This document shows, piece by piece, positions 42,079-50,904 of a DNA stretch of 64,000 nucleotides (position 1 is the stretch's first letter; each line of letters starts with the position of its first letter). This DNA is from CAXBGS01 sp963975425 (GTDB taxonomy: Bacteria; Planctomycetota; Planctomycetia; Pirellulales; Pirellulaceae), in contig CAXBGS010000006.1 of assembly GCA_963975425.1 (NCBI GenBank), positions 62,001 through 126,000 on the forward strand, given 5' to 3'. Under the pieces are notes generated by a model. That model made no database searches. It was not told the origin of the DNA and saw only the letters and a list, made by a program, of their open reading frames with translations. Made by a program: the position numbers and the translations under genes.

Positions 42079-44178
42079 CTACTCCTCGACGGCGCAATCG
42101 GGCGAAGTCAGGATTGCCAGCAACATGTTTTCGACGCGATTGGCACCTCTTCTTAGGTTGGCGGGATGGTTGCCCTGCCCGGTGGTCTCTCGCGGCGTTG
42201 TCGCGAGTCCTTCGAAAATCAGCCGCTTGGTGTCTTCGTGCATGCTGCCATTGCAAAGCAGAAGGTCGTATTTCTCCAACAGGTCCTTCATGTGACCATC
42301 ATTGTGTGCCGGGTTGTCATAGTCGTGTCCCGGTGAGCTGTCATCGCTGCCCATCGCGATTTCGTCCGCAAGATCAAAGGTCAACCGGATCGTGCGTCTT
42401 GCTTCCGGGCGTGCCGTGGCACCGGTCGCCTGCCCATGGTTGATGTTGAACTGAGTCCAACCGCTGCGGCACCAGCCTTTAAGCCGATCGTTGGTTCGCA
42501 CTGCCGTCACGGCGTTGATGATCTCGAACTCGGGTGTGAACAGGCTTCCGTAGGGCAGCCGTCGCGATGGAACGTAGTTGACGAGGTCAACGGATTGGTA
42601 ATCCGGCAGATAGAAATTAAAGACAGTCGGCGAACGGTAGGGGAACTGTCCGAAATCATCGCGGAGCTGTGGCAGAATAAACCACTCATCATCATCATTG
42701 GATGTCGGTTCCATCGCCCGAATGAATGACGTTGCACGGTTGACGGGTTCTCGCAACCGCGAGTACTCCGTTCCGCGCGAGACAACGTCGACCCGGTAGC
42801 TTCCGTCGTCATTTCGGGCTCGGACCGTTCGCTGCCCACGCAACAGTTCTGGGTCAAGCAGAATGGCTTTGATCACCGCACCAAGATTGCCTCCGCTGGA
42901 TTCCCACTGCGACGTGACGCGACGAATGTAGGCTCGCGAAGGGTTTGACTTGACTAGTCTTTGAATCAGCAGCCGCGAAATGAACGGGGCAACATTGGGG
43001 TGTGCCGCGATGATGTCCAACGCGGCGTCGATGTCTGCTTTCGCCGCCGCATGCTTATTTGCATTGCTTAGCGAATTGTAATTGCCGGGCAGCGTTATCG
43101 TCTGGGCGTAATCGGTGCCTTTGAAGATCGTCTTGCTAAGTGGCGGATTCGCCTGTTCGTTGTAGTTGCGATTGTTGTCGTGCTGGTTGCCGTTGACCGC
43201 CATCGGTCGGCCAAAGGTTCGACGTCCATTCTGGGTGTTGAAATCGTTGTCGTTGTTGTTTCCGTCGCTGTAGTGAAGACCAGTGAACACGCGAGCCATC
43301 TCGGTGATCCCATCGTTCTGATAGGTCGGAATCAAGTCGCCGTTGGCGTCTTTGACAAAGCGGCCGTCGCTATGCATCAAGTACAGCCCGACCGAAAACA
43401 ATTGCTGAATTTCTCGCGCATAGTTTTCGTCGGGGAATCTGACGACTTCGCCGTTTTGTTTGAGCGCTTTGCGATTGCCAGCTGAACTTAGCCAGACGCC
43501 CATCACGGGGTGATACGTCATGTCCTGCAGGATGTCTCGATAATCGCCAAATGCGTGAGACACCAACATGTCGTAATAGTTGCTCATTCCCAGCCATAGC
43601 GGAATCGATCGCTCGGCCGGGGTTCCCGTTTGTCGAATGTTGTAAATGTTTCGGTTGTTGAATTGGTTGCCGGTATCTCCGATCACAAAAATCTGTGATA
43701 GAGCCCAAGCGACGCGTTGCCGCAGTTGGTCCTCCGAGGTTAACGCGATATGCCACCAAGCCTCGTACCGATAGTTAGGCAGTGCCGAGCCGTTTTGCGC
43801 GTCAAGTGCGTGCCCATTGCGAGCCACCATTGCACGCGCCATGCCTTCGTGGGTTTGGCCGGCGGGAAAGTACGATGACTGGCCGATGTTCATCGACATT
43901 TGATCGTCGATCCATTCTTCGCAAGCGGCGCGATAGCCAATTTGGCTGATCCGCAGGCCTAGCTCGTCGATGTCCGATTGTGTCGGTCCAAATGTCGCTT
44001 TGGACAAGAATTGGGCGGCGCGAATTTTCGATCGAATCAGACCCGCTTCCGATGCGTTGGGAGCCTGAAAGGTACCCGCCTGTGCTGGCTGCATTAATTG
44101 TGGAGCCGCATTGGGTAGCAGCAAACTCGCACACAACAGCAACCCACCGAATCGCATACGTTTCATCATTAGCACCAT
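42079..44178 (-). CDS. DUF1800 family exported protein
   Basis: A 699-residue protein with a signal peptide (LLLCASLLLPNAAP). The family core begins AAQFLSKATFGPTQSDIDEL and continues with WWHIALTSEDQLRQRVAWALSQIFVIG, MLVSHAFGDYRDILQDMTYHPVMG and ENYAREIQQLFSVGLY, all typical of DUF1800. The C-terminal 200 residues (FPYRSPTVFNFYLPDY and a planctomycete-type tail) complete the family. It is usually paired with a DUF1501 gene, which is absent here. Its role is not known; an extracytoplasmic location is inferred. A second in-frame ATG four codons downstream could be the real start. A strong terminator follows it. Confidence 0.88.
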   Translation of the reverse strand: MVLMMKRMRFGGLLLCASLLLPNAAPQLMQPAQAGTFQAPNASEAGLIRSKIRAAQFLSKATFGPTQSDIDELGLRISQIGYRAACEEWIDDQMSMNIGQSSYFPAGQTHEGMARAMVARNGHALDAQNGSALPNYRYEAWWHIALTSEDQLRQRVAWALSQIFVIGDTGNQFNNRNIYNIRQTGTPAERSIPLWLGMSNYYDMLVSHAFGDYRDILQDMTYHPVMGVWLSSAGNRKALKQNGEVVRFPDENYAREIQQLFSVGLYLMHSDGRFVKDANGDLIPTYQNDGITEMARVFTGLHYSDGNNNDNDFNTQNGRRTFGRPMAVNGNQHDNNRNYNEQANPPLSKTIFKGTDYAQTITLPGNYNSLSNANKHAAAKADIDAALDIIAAHPNVAPFISRLLIQRLVKSNPSRAYIRRVTSQWESSGGNLGAVIKAILLDPELLRGQRTVRARNDDGSYRVDVVSRGTEYSRLREPVNRATSFIRAMEPTSNDDDEWFILPQLRDDFGQFPYRSPTVFNFYLPDYQSVDLVNYVPSRRLPYGSLFTPEFEIINAVTAVRTNDRLKGWCRSGWTQFNINHGQATGATARPEARRTIRLTFDLADEIAMGSDDSSPGHDYDNPAHNDGHMKDLLEKYDLLLCNGSMHEDTKRLIFEGLATTPRETTGQGNHPANLRRGANRVENMLLAILTSPDCAVEE

Positions 44179-44612
44179 AGTCTTCGTTCTTCGAATAGAA
44201 TTATGGGGACCGGCCCGGGGGGGACAAACTGCGTACCTCGGGCCAAACGGAATATGAAATGAACGCGACCGGTCGCGTTAAGGGCTCACTTTGTTGAGGA
44301 GAATCCCTCTAAACTAGCGGTGCCAAGTTCCACAAGCAAGGCGTTTTTGGTGCATATTGGCACTTAAAACCGCTGTGAATGATTGATGGTTTCGCCAAGA
44401 TCGACGTGAGTACCCGTGGATTTCCGGGCTGATGTGATCGTCGCCGCGATCGGTGTGGTGCGATATCTTCCCTTGTTGCCAGGCAAAACAGCGCAGTCGT
44501 AATCACAGGCAGACCCACCTTCTGGCGAAGGATAGGTGCATTCATGCCGTGATCGGTGATGACCATTTCAAAGTCAAATGGGGCTGTCCGCTTCGTCCTC
44601 AGCTGACTTCGC
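44179..44612. other. Non-coding gap with a G-run upstream of the DUF1800 gene
   Basis: About 430 bp with no supported gene. It contains a GC-rich block with a CCCGGGGGGG run near 44214-44222. A CATAAT at about 44200 with a TTTGTC 17 bp upstream on the minus strand might be the DUF1800 promoter, but this is weak. Confidence 0.4.
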
Positions 44613-47600
44613 CTACGGGGCCCCTGAATCGTTCGTGGGTGATCCCCCAATATGAATGGTCTGGGGAAAGCCGTCGAATTGTTCACCGTTGCCCCCGTAC
44701 CGGTACAGGTTGATTGTCGCGTCGCCGGAATCGACATCAAATTCGACCAGCCCGTATCCGCTGCCTTTGCGGTACCCGACTTCGGCCGGATTCTTGGTTT
44801 TGGCAAGGATGTTGCTGCCGGGTTCGGGGTTCCCAACGGCCAAGACGTGGATTGGGTGGCCGGCATCGTCATGAAACTTGCCGGTGTAATCTTTGCCGGG
44901 ATCAGGCGTGGATGTTTTTTCGCCCGGCCACCATGCCCGCGGGAACCCATTGGCTGTCCCAGGAACCATGAAGGCGTATCCGGCATCGTCGAAATCGTCG
45001 ACGCCATGTCTCAGTAGGATCCCTAGATGCTGGTCGCCGTGAATGGCCAGGGCGTTGCAGTCGCCCATGATTCGTACCGCACGGTTGCGGGCGGGCTTGG
45101 GCCATGCGCCGCTGTCAAAATAGCTCCGTGTACGTTTCAGGTTCGGACCGGTATGCGTCGCGGCGGTGCAAAAGATGGTCTGCGACAAGACACATTTCAT
45201 CGAATGACCGTCCCAGTTGTCGGACCAATCGGACAGGAATTTTTCTTGTGCCTCGCCCAGCAGGTCGGCGTCTTTTGCTTCGGGCCGCGCCGGTTCCGGC
45301 ATCGATTTCGGTCCCGTCTTGAACTTGCGATCTTCGAGGATTGCAAAGCCGACTCCGCCGTAGACCATGTCCGTGTAATATGGTTTGATTCCGATCGGAA
45401 GCGTGACATCGTCGGTCGGTGGCGGCAGATGGCCGACGTGCGTTTTCTCGACCGCAGAGACCCACGGGCCCGGCATCAAGTATCCTCCAAGAGCCCAGTC
45501 GGGTTTGCCTGATTCGTATGGAAGTTCGCGTCCACCGTGTCCCCACAGGTTTCCCTGAAACACGTCGTGATCATCCGGCAACAACACGGTGGGGCGATCG
45601 CGCATCAAATCTCGCCATGTCCAGCCGAATTGATAGAACTTACGCAAGTAATCGATCATCGCGGGTTCGACATCGGCACCTCTCGCGACACCAAAGCCGC
45701 CATAACTTTCATAGATTTGATCGCCGGCAAAGAACATCATGTCGGGATCTTGTTCGGTGACTTGTGCGACCATGCTGGGAATCGGAAACAGATAGCCGTT
45801 GTCGCAGGAGAAGCATCCCAGGCGAAACGCATCGGAACTCGTTGGCTCGCGTCGAACTTTCCCGTCCCAGGTATACTTCTTGCCGCGCCAAGCGAACCGA
45901 ACTTGATAGTCGTATTCGGTCGAGCTGTCCCAGTCATCGACGACGAATGCCACGGTGCGACTAAGGCTGTCCATCGGCTGTGTGTCGACTTGCGTCCAAT
46001 TCGTCCGGGGCTTGGCTGCCGCGGGCGCAATCCAGAGTTCGGCTTCGTGTTTCTGACGAGGCCCCAGCGGCGCGAATTGTGCCTGCATGCGAAGTTGGTT
46101 TCGGCTGAGCGTGTACTGGGACCACAGGATCGGACCAAATTGACGATCATCGTGTAAAGTCACCGCGTCGCCGGAAAGCGAGAAATCGCGGAATGCATAT
46201 CGCCGCGCGGTGCTGCTGCCGCCATTCTGAGACGGTCCATCGGATAGCAACGAAAGTCCGCCCGAGACTCGCGCACGGGCGACCGAAGCGGTGACCGATG
46301 AGGAGTGTTCACCCCGGGTTGCCGTGAGTTGCAGTTGGTAGGTGTCGCCCTGTTGCGTTCCGGTCAACCGCAGCGTGATTGGCTCGGTGATCGGATCGTC
46401 TGTGTGACTCAGTCCGCTTGGTGAAACTTGGTCCGCAAGGTGTAAGCGACCTTGGTCGTCGATCGTTGCGTCGATCCAGTCCGTCGCGTGCACGAGTCGA
46501 TGACGGTAATCGTCAATGCCGCCTTGCCGTCCGAAACGAAACCCGGCTGCGGTCTTGCCTGCCTTTTCGACTCTCGATTTTTCCTTCGGGCCTTTCGGTC
46601 CCAGCGATGCGATCTCGACCTGCGCTTGAAAACCACTGCCTTCGCTGCCGATATCTGCGCTCAATAGACACAGGGTGCGATTGCCGGCGGCCGCCGCGAC
46701 CGCTGCATCACCGCGAAGTGACCAATCGGTCATGGGATTGGCCCACCAGTCCGGACCGACCCACAATCGGCTGCCTTTCCATTTGCTGTGATAGCCGCGT
46801 GAAGCGTCATTTTCAATTTCAGGTTTTTCGCCCAAAACGGATGCCAACGAATGCGAGATTGCAGGGTTGTCCAAGTAGGGATCCTCGTTTTGCTGGCCGT
46901 AATCTCGCAGCGCTTTGGCCAATCGTTCTGCAACGCCCTCGGTACCCGGTCGGCGATAGAAATTTAAGAGCTCGTCGGGATCTTGTTCTTTGTCAAAGAG
47001 CCAAGGACGATCATTCACCGAAAGGATCAATTTGTAACGTTCATCAACCGCCGCGACCCAGTTTGCTCTTGTGCCTGAGTTGCGTAGGAACGTCACTGGC
47101 GGATCGTCATCGTTGTGGTCGGTGCTTGGATTGCCGCCGAATGCGTCGGCCAGGTTTCGGCCTTGGTCGTCGTCGTTGGCGGCATGGCCTAGCAGACCCA
47201 TCAACGTCGGTGTGATGTCGACGGTTCCCATCGGTTGGTCGTAGACCTGGTTGCCCGGTATCAACGCGGGGTGTTTCCAGATCATCGGAACGCGTGCCGA
47301 CCCTTCGTAGGGATTACCTTTGTTTTGTCGATCATGTTCGTAGCACAAATCGCCGTGGTCGCTGGTCAGCACGAACAACGTGTTATCCAGTTGGCCCGAC
47401 TCGTCGAGACGCCGGACCAATCGACCGATGTTGTCGTCGATACATTGCACCATTCCGAAGTAACGTGACATGTCGTCACCGCGAAATATCGGGTGGTTTG
47501 ATGCGGACGACATCCATTTGGGCGACGGGATCCCTGTGTTGTATGTTCGTGGCGCCGTAAAACGCAAGTCATCGAAACGATGGTCATAGGGTGCCCGCAC

Positions 47601-48344
47601 GGTATTGGGGCCGTGGGGGTCCGGATAGCTAAGCGTCGCGAAAAACGGAGTCTCTATTTGCTGAGGATCCGTCATGAATTCGATAGCACGATCTGTCAAG
47701 AAATCCGTTGAGAACGATTTTTCATCGGCGCCGTCGACGTCAGAACTCGGTTCGCCGTTCTTGGTCGATCCTACCGCGGGCTCACCGTCATTGATCACAA
47801 ACTTTTTCCAATGTCCGCGATTGAACATGAATTTCTTGAACTGAAATCCGCCGTCAACTTTCGGTGACCAATCCGGTCTTCCCGCGCCGCCTAGATGCCA
47901 TTTCCCGATGAACCCAGTTCGGTAACCGGCGTCGTTCAATCGATCCGCGAGTGTGGGGACGCTGCGATCCAGGACGAGATTGTTTGTCGGCATACCGACT
48001 GCGTGTGGATATCGGCCGGTGATCATCGCGGCACGGCAGGGCGAACATACCGGTGAGGTCGCGTAAGCTCGCGTACAAATCACACCCGCCTTGGCGATCG
48101 CATCGATGTGGGGCGTGGGAACGACAACGCCTTCGCCCCACATTTCGGCTTGCTCGGCCGGCATCAGTTGGCGGTAGCATCCAAGCGTGCGAAAGTTGTG
48201 TTCGTCCGTCACAATGACCAACACGTTCGGTCTCGGTTCGGCCGAAACGGATTCACGCGGATTGGCGATGCCAAGCGTGACGGTCGCAATCAGGGACAAC
48301 GACAGCGTGATTGTTAATCGTCGTTGGTCAATGCTTTCAGTCAT
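44613..48344 (-). CDS. Sulfatase fused to a PhoD-like phosphatase
   Basis: A 1243-residue exported two-enzyme fusion. After a signal peptide (ITLSLSLIATVTLGIA) residues 38-460 form a sulfatase, with PNVLVIVTDEHNFRTLG, the formylglycine site SPVCSPCRAAMITGRYP (Cys100), GFIGKWHLGG and LTSDHGD. Residues about 530-740 are a beta-rich linker region resembling concanavalin-like domains. Residues about 780-1200 form a PhoD-like metallophosphoesterase, with an N-terminal Fn3-like lead-in, FRLGCFSC, FFAGDQIYES, LLPDDHDVFQGN and LAIHGDQHLG. All metal ligands of the PhoD type seem present. It could take both sulfate and phosphate from extracellular polymers. ATG 48344 is chosen for its signal peptide; ATG 48431 overlaps the GNAT gene. 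The GNAT gene ends 14 bp upstream. Confidence 0.88.
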   Translation of the reverse strand: MTESIDQRRLTITLSLSLIATVTLGIANPRESVSAEPRPNVLVIVTDEHNFRTLGCYRQLMPAEQAEMWGEGVVVPTPHIDAIAKAGVICTRAYATSPVCSPCRAAMITGRYPHAVGMPTNNLVLDRSVPTLADRLNDAGYRTGFIGKWHLGGAGRPDWSPKVDGGFQFKKFMFNRGHWKKFVINDGEPAVGSTKNGEPSSDVDGADEKSFSTDFLTDRAIEFMTDPQQIETPFFATLSYPDPHGPNTVRAPYDHRFDDLRFTAPRTYNTGIPSPKWMSSASNHPIFRGDDMSRYFGMVQCIDDNIGRLVRRLDESGQLDNTLFVLTSDHGDLCYEHDRQNKGNPYEGSARVPMIWKHPALIPGNQVYDQPMGTVDITPTLMGLLGHAANDDDQGRNLADAFGGNPSTDHNDDDPPVTFLRNSGTRANWVAAVDERYKLILSVNDRPWLFDKEQDPDELLNFYRRPGTEGVAERLAKALRDYGQQNEDPYLDNPAISHSLASVLGEKPEIENDASRGYHSKWKGSRLWVGPDWWANPMTDWSLRGDAAVAAAAGNRTLCLLSADIGSEGSGFQAQVEIASLGPKGPKEKSRVEKAGKTAAGFRFGRQGGIDDYRHRLVHATDWIDATIDDQGRLHLADQVSPSGLSHTDDPITEPITLRLTGTQQGDTYQLQLTATRGEHSSSVTASVARARVSGGLSLLSDGPSQNGGSSTARRYAFRDFSLSGDAVTLHDDRQFGPILWSQYTLSRNQLRMQAQFAPLGPRQKHEAELWIAPAAAKPRTNWTQVDTQPMDSLSRTVAFVVDDWDSSTEYDYQVRFAWRGKKYTWDGKVRREPTSSDAFRLGCFSCDNGYLFPIPSMVAQVTEQDPDMMFFAGDQIYESYGGFGVARGADVEPAMIDYLRKFYQFGWTWRDLMRDRPTVLLPDDHDVFQGNLWGHGGRELPYESGKPDWALGGYLMPGPWVSAVEKTHVGHLPPPTDDVTLPIGIKPYYTDMVYGGVGFAILEDRKFKTGPKSMPEPARPEAKDADLLGEAQEKFLSDWSDNWDGHSMKCVLSQTIFCTAATHTGPNLKRTRSYFDSGAWPKPARNRAVRIMGDCNALAIHGDQHLGILLRHGVDDFDDAGYAFMVPGTANGFPRAWWPGEKTSTPDPGKDYTGKFHDDAGHPIHVLAVGNPEPGSNILAKTKNPAEVGYRKGSGYGLVEFDVDSGDATINLYRYGGNGEQFDGFPQTIHIGGSPTNDSGAP

Positions 48345-48358
48345 GTCGCGAGGGTCCG

Positions 48359-48826
48359 TTACGGATGCCGGGGGCGAAGTTGATAGAACAGCGCTTTCTT
48401 CTGATCCGGTAAGGAAAAGTCGAAGCCGCATGAATTGAGGAAATGTTCGGACGAGCTAATCGCCAGGATCTCCATCACGTTCAGGTCGCGAGCGCGATCG
48501 ATGCACGCTTGGACCAGTTTTTGACCGATGCCGGTTCCCTGGTGGTCGTGCCGAACGGCGAGGCATTGTAGCTCGGCAAGTTTAGCGCTGTAGATTTCGA
48601 TCGCTGCGAAACCAATACAATGATCATCGGCGACGGCGACGAATCCATGACGAGTCAGTTCGATTAACTCGGCTTCGGTGCGATCGAGCAATAGCCGCTG
48701 GGCGACGTAGGGGCGCAGCAGAGCGTGGATCGAAGGCACGTCGGCAGGAGTCGCTTGGCGAATCAAAAGATTAGTAGACAAAGGGCATGTTCTCGCGAAT
48801 TTGACGCCGCAAACAAACGTTAACAT
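48359..48826 (-). CDS. GNAT family N-acetyltransferase, ArgA-like
   Basis: A GNAT acetyltransferase of about 155 residues. Motif C/D begins LLIRQATPADVPSIHALL. The acetyl-CoA-binding loop is VRHDHQGTGIGQKLVQACI (R/Q-x-x-G-x-G pattern), and the chain ends in a region resembling N-acetylglutamate synthase (SSSEHFLNSCGF). Members of this clade acetylate glutamate for arginine synthesis or other small amines. The start is unclear: ATG 48826 gives 15 residues before the domain, while a TTG near 48781 would start at the domain itself. An ATG at 48937 would reach into tandem repeats. It sits 14 bp upstream of the sulfatase-PhoD gene and may be co-transcribed, though no functional link is obvious. 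Confidence 0.75.
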   Translation of the reverse strand: MLTFVCGVKFARTCPLSTNLLIRQATPADVPSIHALLRPYVAQRLLLDRTEAELIELTRHGFVAVADDHCIGFAAIEIYSAKLAELQCLAVRHDHQGTGIGQKLVQACIDRARDLNVMEILAISSSEHFLNSCGFDFSLPDQKKALFYQLRPRHP

Positions 48827-48888
48827 CGACTCGGCTTGGGATGAGGTGGCCTCGTCACCAAGGCTGGCACACCAAACAGGTTCAGCTA

Positions 48889-49008
48889 TGCCGACCGCGT
48901 TCCGCCGAACGCGTTCTGCCCAACGCATCCAGCCCAACGCATCCGCCGGACCGGGGGCAATGCGCCAAACAAGTCCGCTTGCTAAACAAGTTCGCTTGCC
49001 AAGCGGGG
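48889..49008. repeat. Degenerate 14-bp and 17-bp tandem repeats downstream of the AroD-AroE gene
   Basis: 14-bp units (CGCCGAACGCGTTC, TGCCCAACGCATCC, AGCCCAACGCATCC) run at 48903-48944. They are followed by 17-bp units (GCCAAACAAGTCCGCTT, GCTAAACAAGTTCGCTT) at 48964-48997. The region fills the gap between the GNAT and AroD-AroE genes. The AACGCGTTCTG core also occurs in the 12.1 kb repeat. Confidence 0.75.
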
Positions 49009-50499
49009 CTAGTTCAGTTGAACGGGGTTGGTCGCTTGCTTGATCGTTTTTCGCATCAACGAGGCAGGTGCGTCACGTCCGGTGAACAGTTTGTATTGGT
49101 AAGCGGCTTGTCGCACAAACATGTCGACACCGGTAATGATTCGGGCGCCCGCCTTCTTGGCGTGCTTCACCAGCATCGTGTTTTCCGGATTGTAGACCGT
49201 GTCGAACACGACCATCAATTCGTTGATGGCCGACGCGTTGAAGGGTGAGCTGTCGACGTCGGGGTGCATACCGACTGGCGTGCCGTTGACCAGCAAGTGC
49301 GCCGACTGCTCGTGGCGGTTTTGCCAGGGGATCACGCGGCATCCGATCTGCGAGGCAAGCAGTTCGGCACGCTCGGTCGTTCGCGAACTGATAAAGACTT
49401 CTGCGCCACGTTGCCTCAGCCCCCACGCGATTGCTCGCGAGACGCCACCGGCGCCCAGGATCAGTGCGCGCATGCCTTGCATCGGCCGTTCGGTTTCCTT
49501 TTTAAAGTCGAAAACTTCCGAAATACAGTCCATCGCCGCGCGATAGTCTGTGTTGTAACCAAGGACGTCATCACCCTGCAGCACCATCGTGTTGATCGCG
49601 CCGATGCCTGTCGCGCTCGACTCGGCTTGCGTGCAGTACGTCATCGCGCGTTCTTTGTGTGGAATCGTCACGCTGATGCCACGGACACCAAATTCGTAAC
49701 AGTTCAGCATGAACTGGTTCAGGTCGTCACTGGGGACGCGGAATGGCAGATAGCACGCGTTGATGCCTTCGCTTTGAAACGCACGGTTGTGAATCATCGG
49801 GCTGTAGCTGTGCGCGACCGGATCGGCGATGACGCCGAACAGTTCGGTGTCTTGGTCGATCCCTTTGTAGTTGTACAGCTCGGTCATTTCCTTCCAGTTC
49901 AATTGGCCAGGCGCCATCTTCTTGTCGCGGCTGTACGTCGCGTACGTGAAGGGCGAGCCGACGCGGTTGGCAAGGATCCGGGTGACCATCCCGATTTCGC
50001 CCATGCAGATCCCGATCGTGGGAATCTTAGCTTCACGCACCAATTTCATCATTCTTAGGTTGTCGCTAAACGAATTGGCCATGGTCGCGATTTTGACAAT
50101 GTCCGCGTCTTCCTCCGCCATCGCCGCATGGATTTCGTCCAGGTTCTCCGGCGTTTCGGTGAAGTCATGAAAGCTGATAATCCGCTTGGTCTTGCCGTAT
50201 CGCGGGATCTTCGACGCGATATCAGCTTCCAAGTCGACATATTCAACACCCTGCGCGATCGCGTTACGCAGCAGCATCTGGCGTTCTTCGTCGCTCTTCA
50301 TCCAACGTCCACCGTCTTCGCGGCGGCGCACGGTGATCACGACCGGACCGGGGCGATCGTCGATCAGTCGCTTTAGGTTGATGGCCCGGCCGATATAGTC
50401 CAGACGCAGCTCGACCAGTTCGGCACCCTGTTCGACCAGAAACTTGTGTTCGGCAATCATCCGCTTGTGGCGGGCGCGACCCAGGCTAACGCATATCAT
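49009..50499 (-). CDS. aroDE: Bifunctional 3-dehydroquinate dehydratase (type I) / shikimate dehydrogenase
   Basis: A 496-residue two-domain enzyme that performs consecutive steps of the shikimate pathway. Residues 1-220 are a type I dehydroquinase: MICVSLGR start, ELVELRLDYI, VITVRRREDGG, YVDLEAD, ISFHDF with the catalytic His, and DIVKIATMA containing the Schiff-base Lys. Residues 230-496 are shikimate dehydrogenase: FGVIADPVAHSYSPMIHNRAF with the substrate Ser residues, SVTIPHKE with the catalytic Lys, GYNTDYRAAM, and the NADP Rossmann motif LILGAGGVSRAIAWGL. Such fusion is known from plants and from some bacteria, including planctomycetes. I took ATG 50499, where similarity begins; ATG 50598 adds 33 unsupported residues. 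Confidence 0.92.
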   Translation of the reverse strand: MICVSLGRARHKRMIAEHKFLVEQGAELVELRLDYIGRAINLKRLIDDRPGPVVITVRRREDGGRWMKSDEERQMLLRNAIAQGVEYVDLEADIASKIPRYGKTKRIISFHDFTETPENLDEIHAAMAEEDADIVKIATMANSFSDNLRMMKLVREAKIPTIGICMGEIGMVTRILANRVGSPFTYATYSRDKKMAPGQLNWKEMTELYNYKGIDQDTELFGVIADPVAHSYSPMIHNRAFQSEGINACYLPFRVPSDDLNQFMLNCYEFGVRGISVTIPHKERAMTYCTQAESSATGIGAINTMVLQGDDVLGYNTDYRAAMDCISEVFDFKKETERPMQGMRALILGAGGVSRAIAWGLRQRGAEVFISSRTTERAELLASQIGCRVIPWQNRHEQSAHLLVNGTPVGMHPDVDSSPFNASAINELMVVFDTVYNPENTMLVKHAKKAGARIITGVDMFVRQAAYQYKLFTGRDAPASLMRKTIKQATNPVQLN

Positions 50500-50904
50500 G
50501 GAGTAGTCGGAACGAGCGGTTAGAATGAGAATGGGTGGGAAGGACACAACCGTGGGCACGGTCGCGTAGGAGGAAAGCCTATAATAGATGCCGCCCACCT
50601 AGCGAGCGGGGGTCTTTTGCCGGTTTGCAAAAAAGTTCTATCCCACACGCACTATGCCTCGACGCAGACATTGACACCATCGCAGACTGCTTTTGAATTC
50701 CCCCCCCAAAAAAAACACAAGAATCGCAGCCGTCCGCTTCGATCGCATGGCGACGGGGTCGACTGCGCCGAGAACCCAGCGGATTTTGCTCTCCGGCCGA
50801 CCCCGGAATGCTCCCCGCCACTTGATTGGTTTTGGTTCCTGTTTCGTTTCAACGTCCCACGACCGGCTAATCGGCCGGACATTCCCGCTTTTGACGCCTG
50901 ATAG
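50500..50904. other. Divergent promoter region with a C8/A8 tract
   Basis: About 400 bp between the divergent AroD-AroE and PQQ-repeat genes. It contains a run of eight or more C directly followed by eight A near 50700-50716, and no supported gene. Exact promoters are not visible to me. Confidence 0.45.

Noticed and set aside
44309..45007. 232-residue minus-strand ORF
   Set aside because: It overlaps the PhoD end of the fusion gene in another frame and is rich in Pro/Ser/Thr without any domain.
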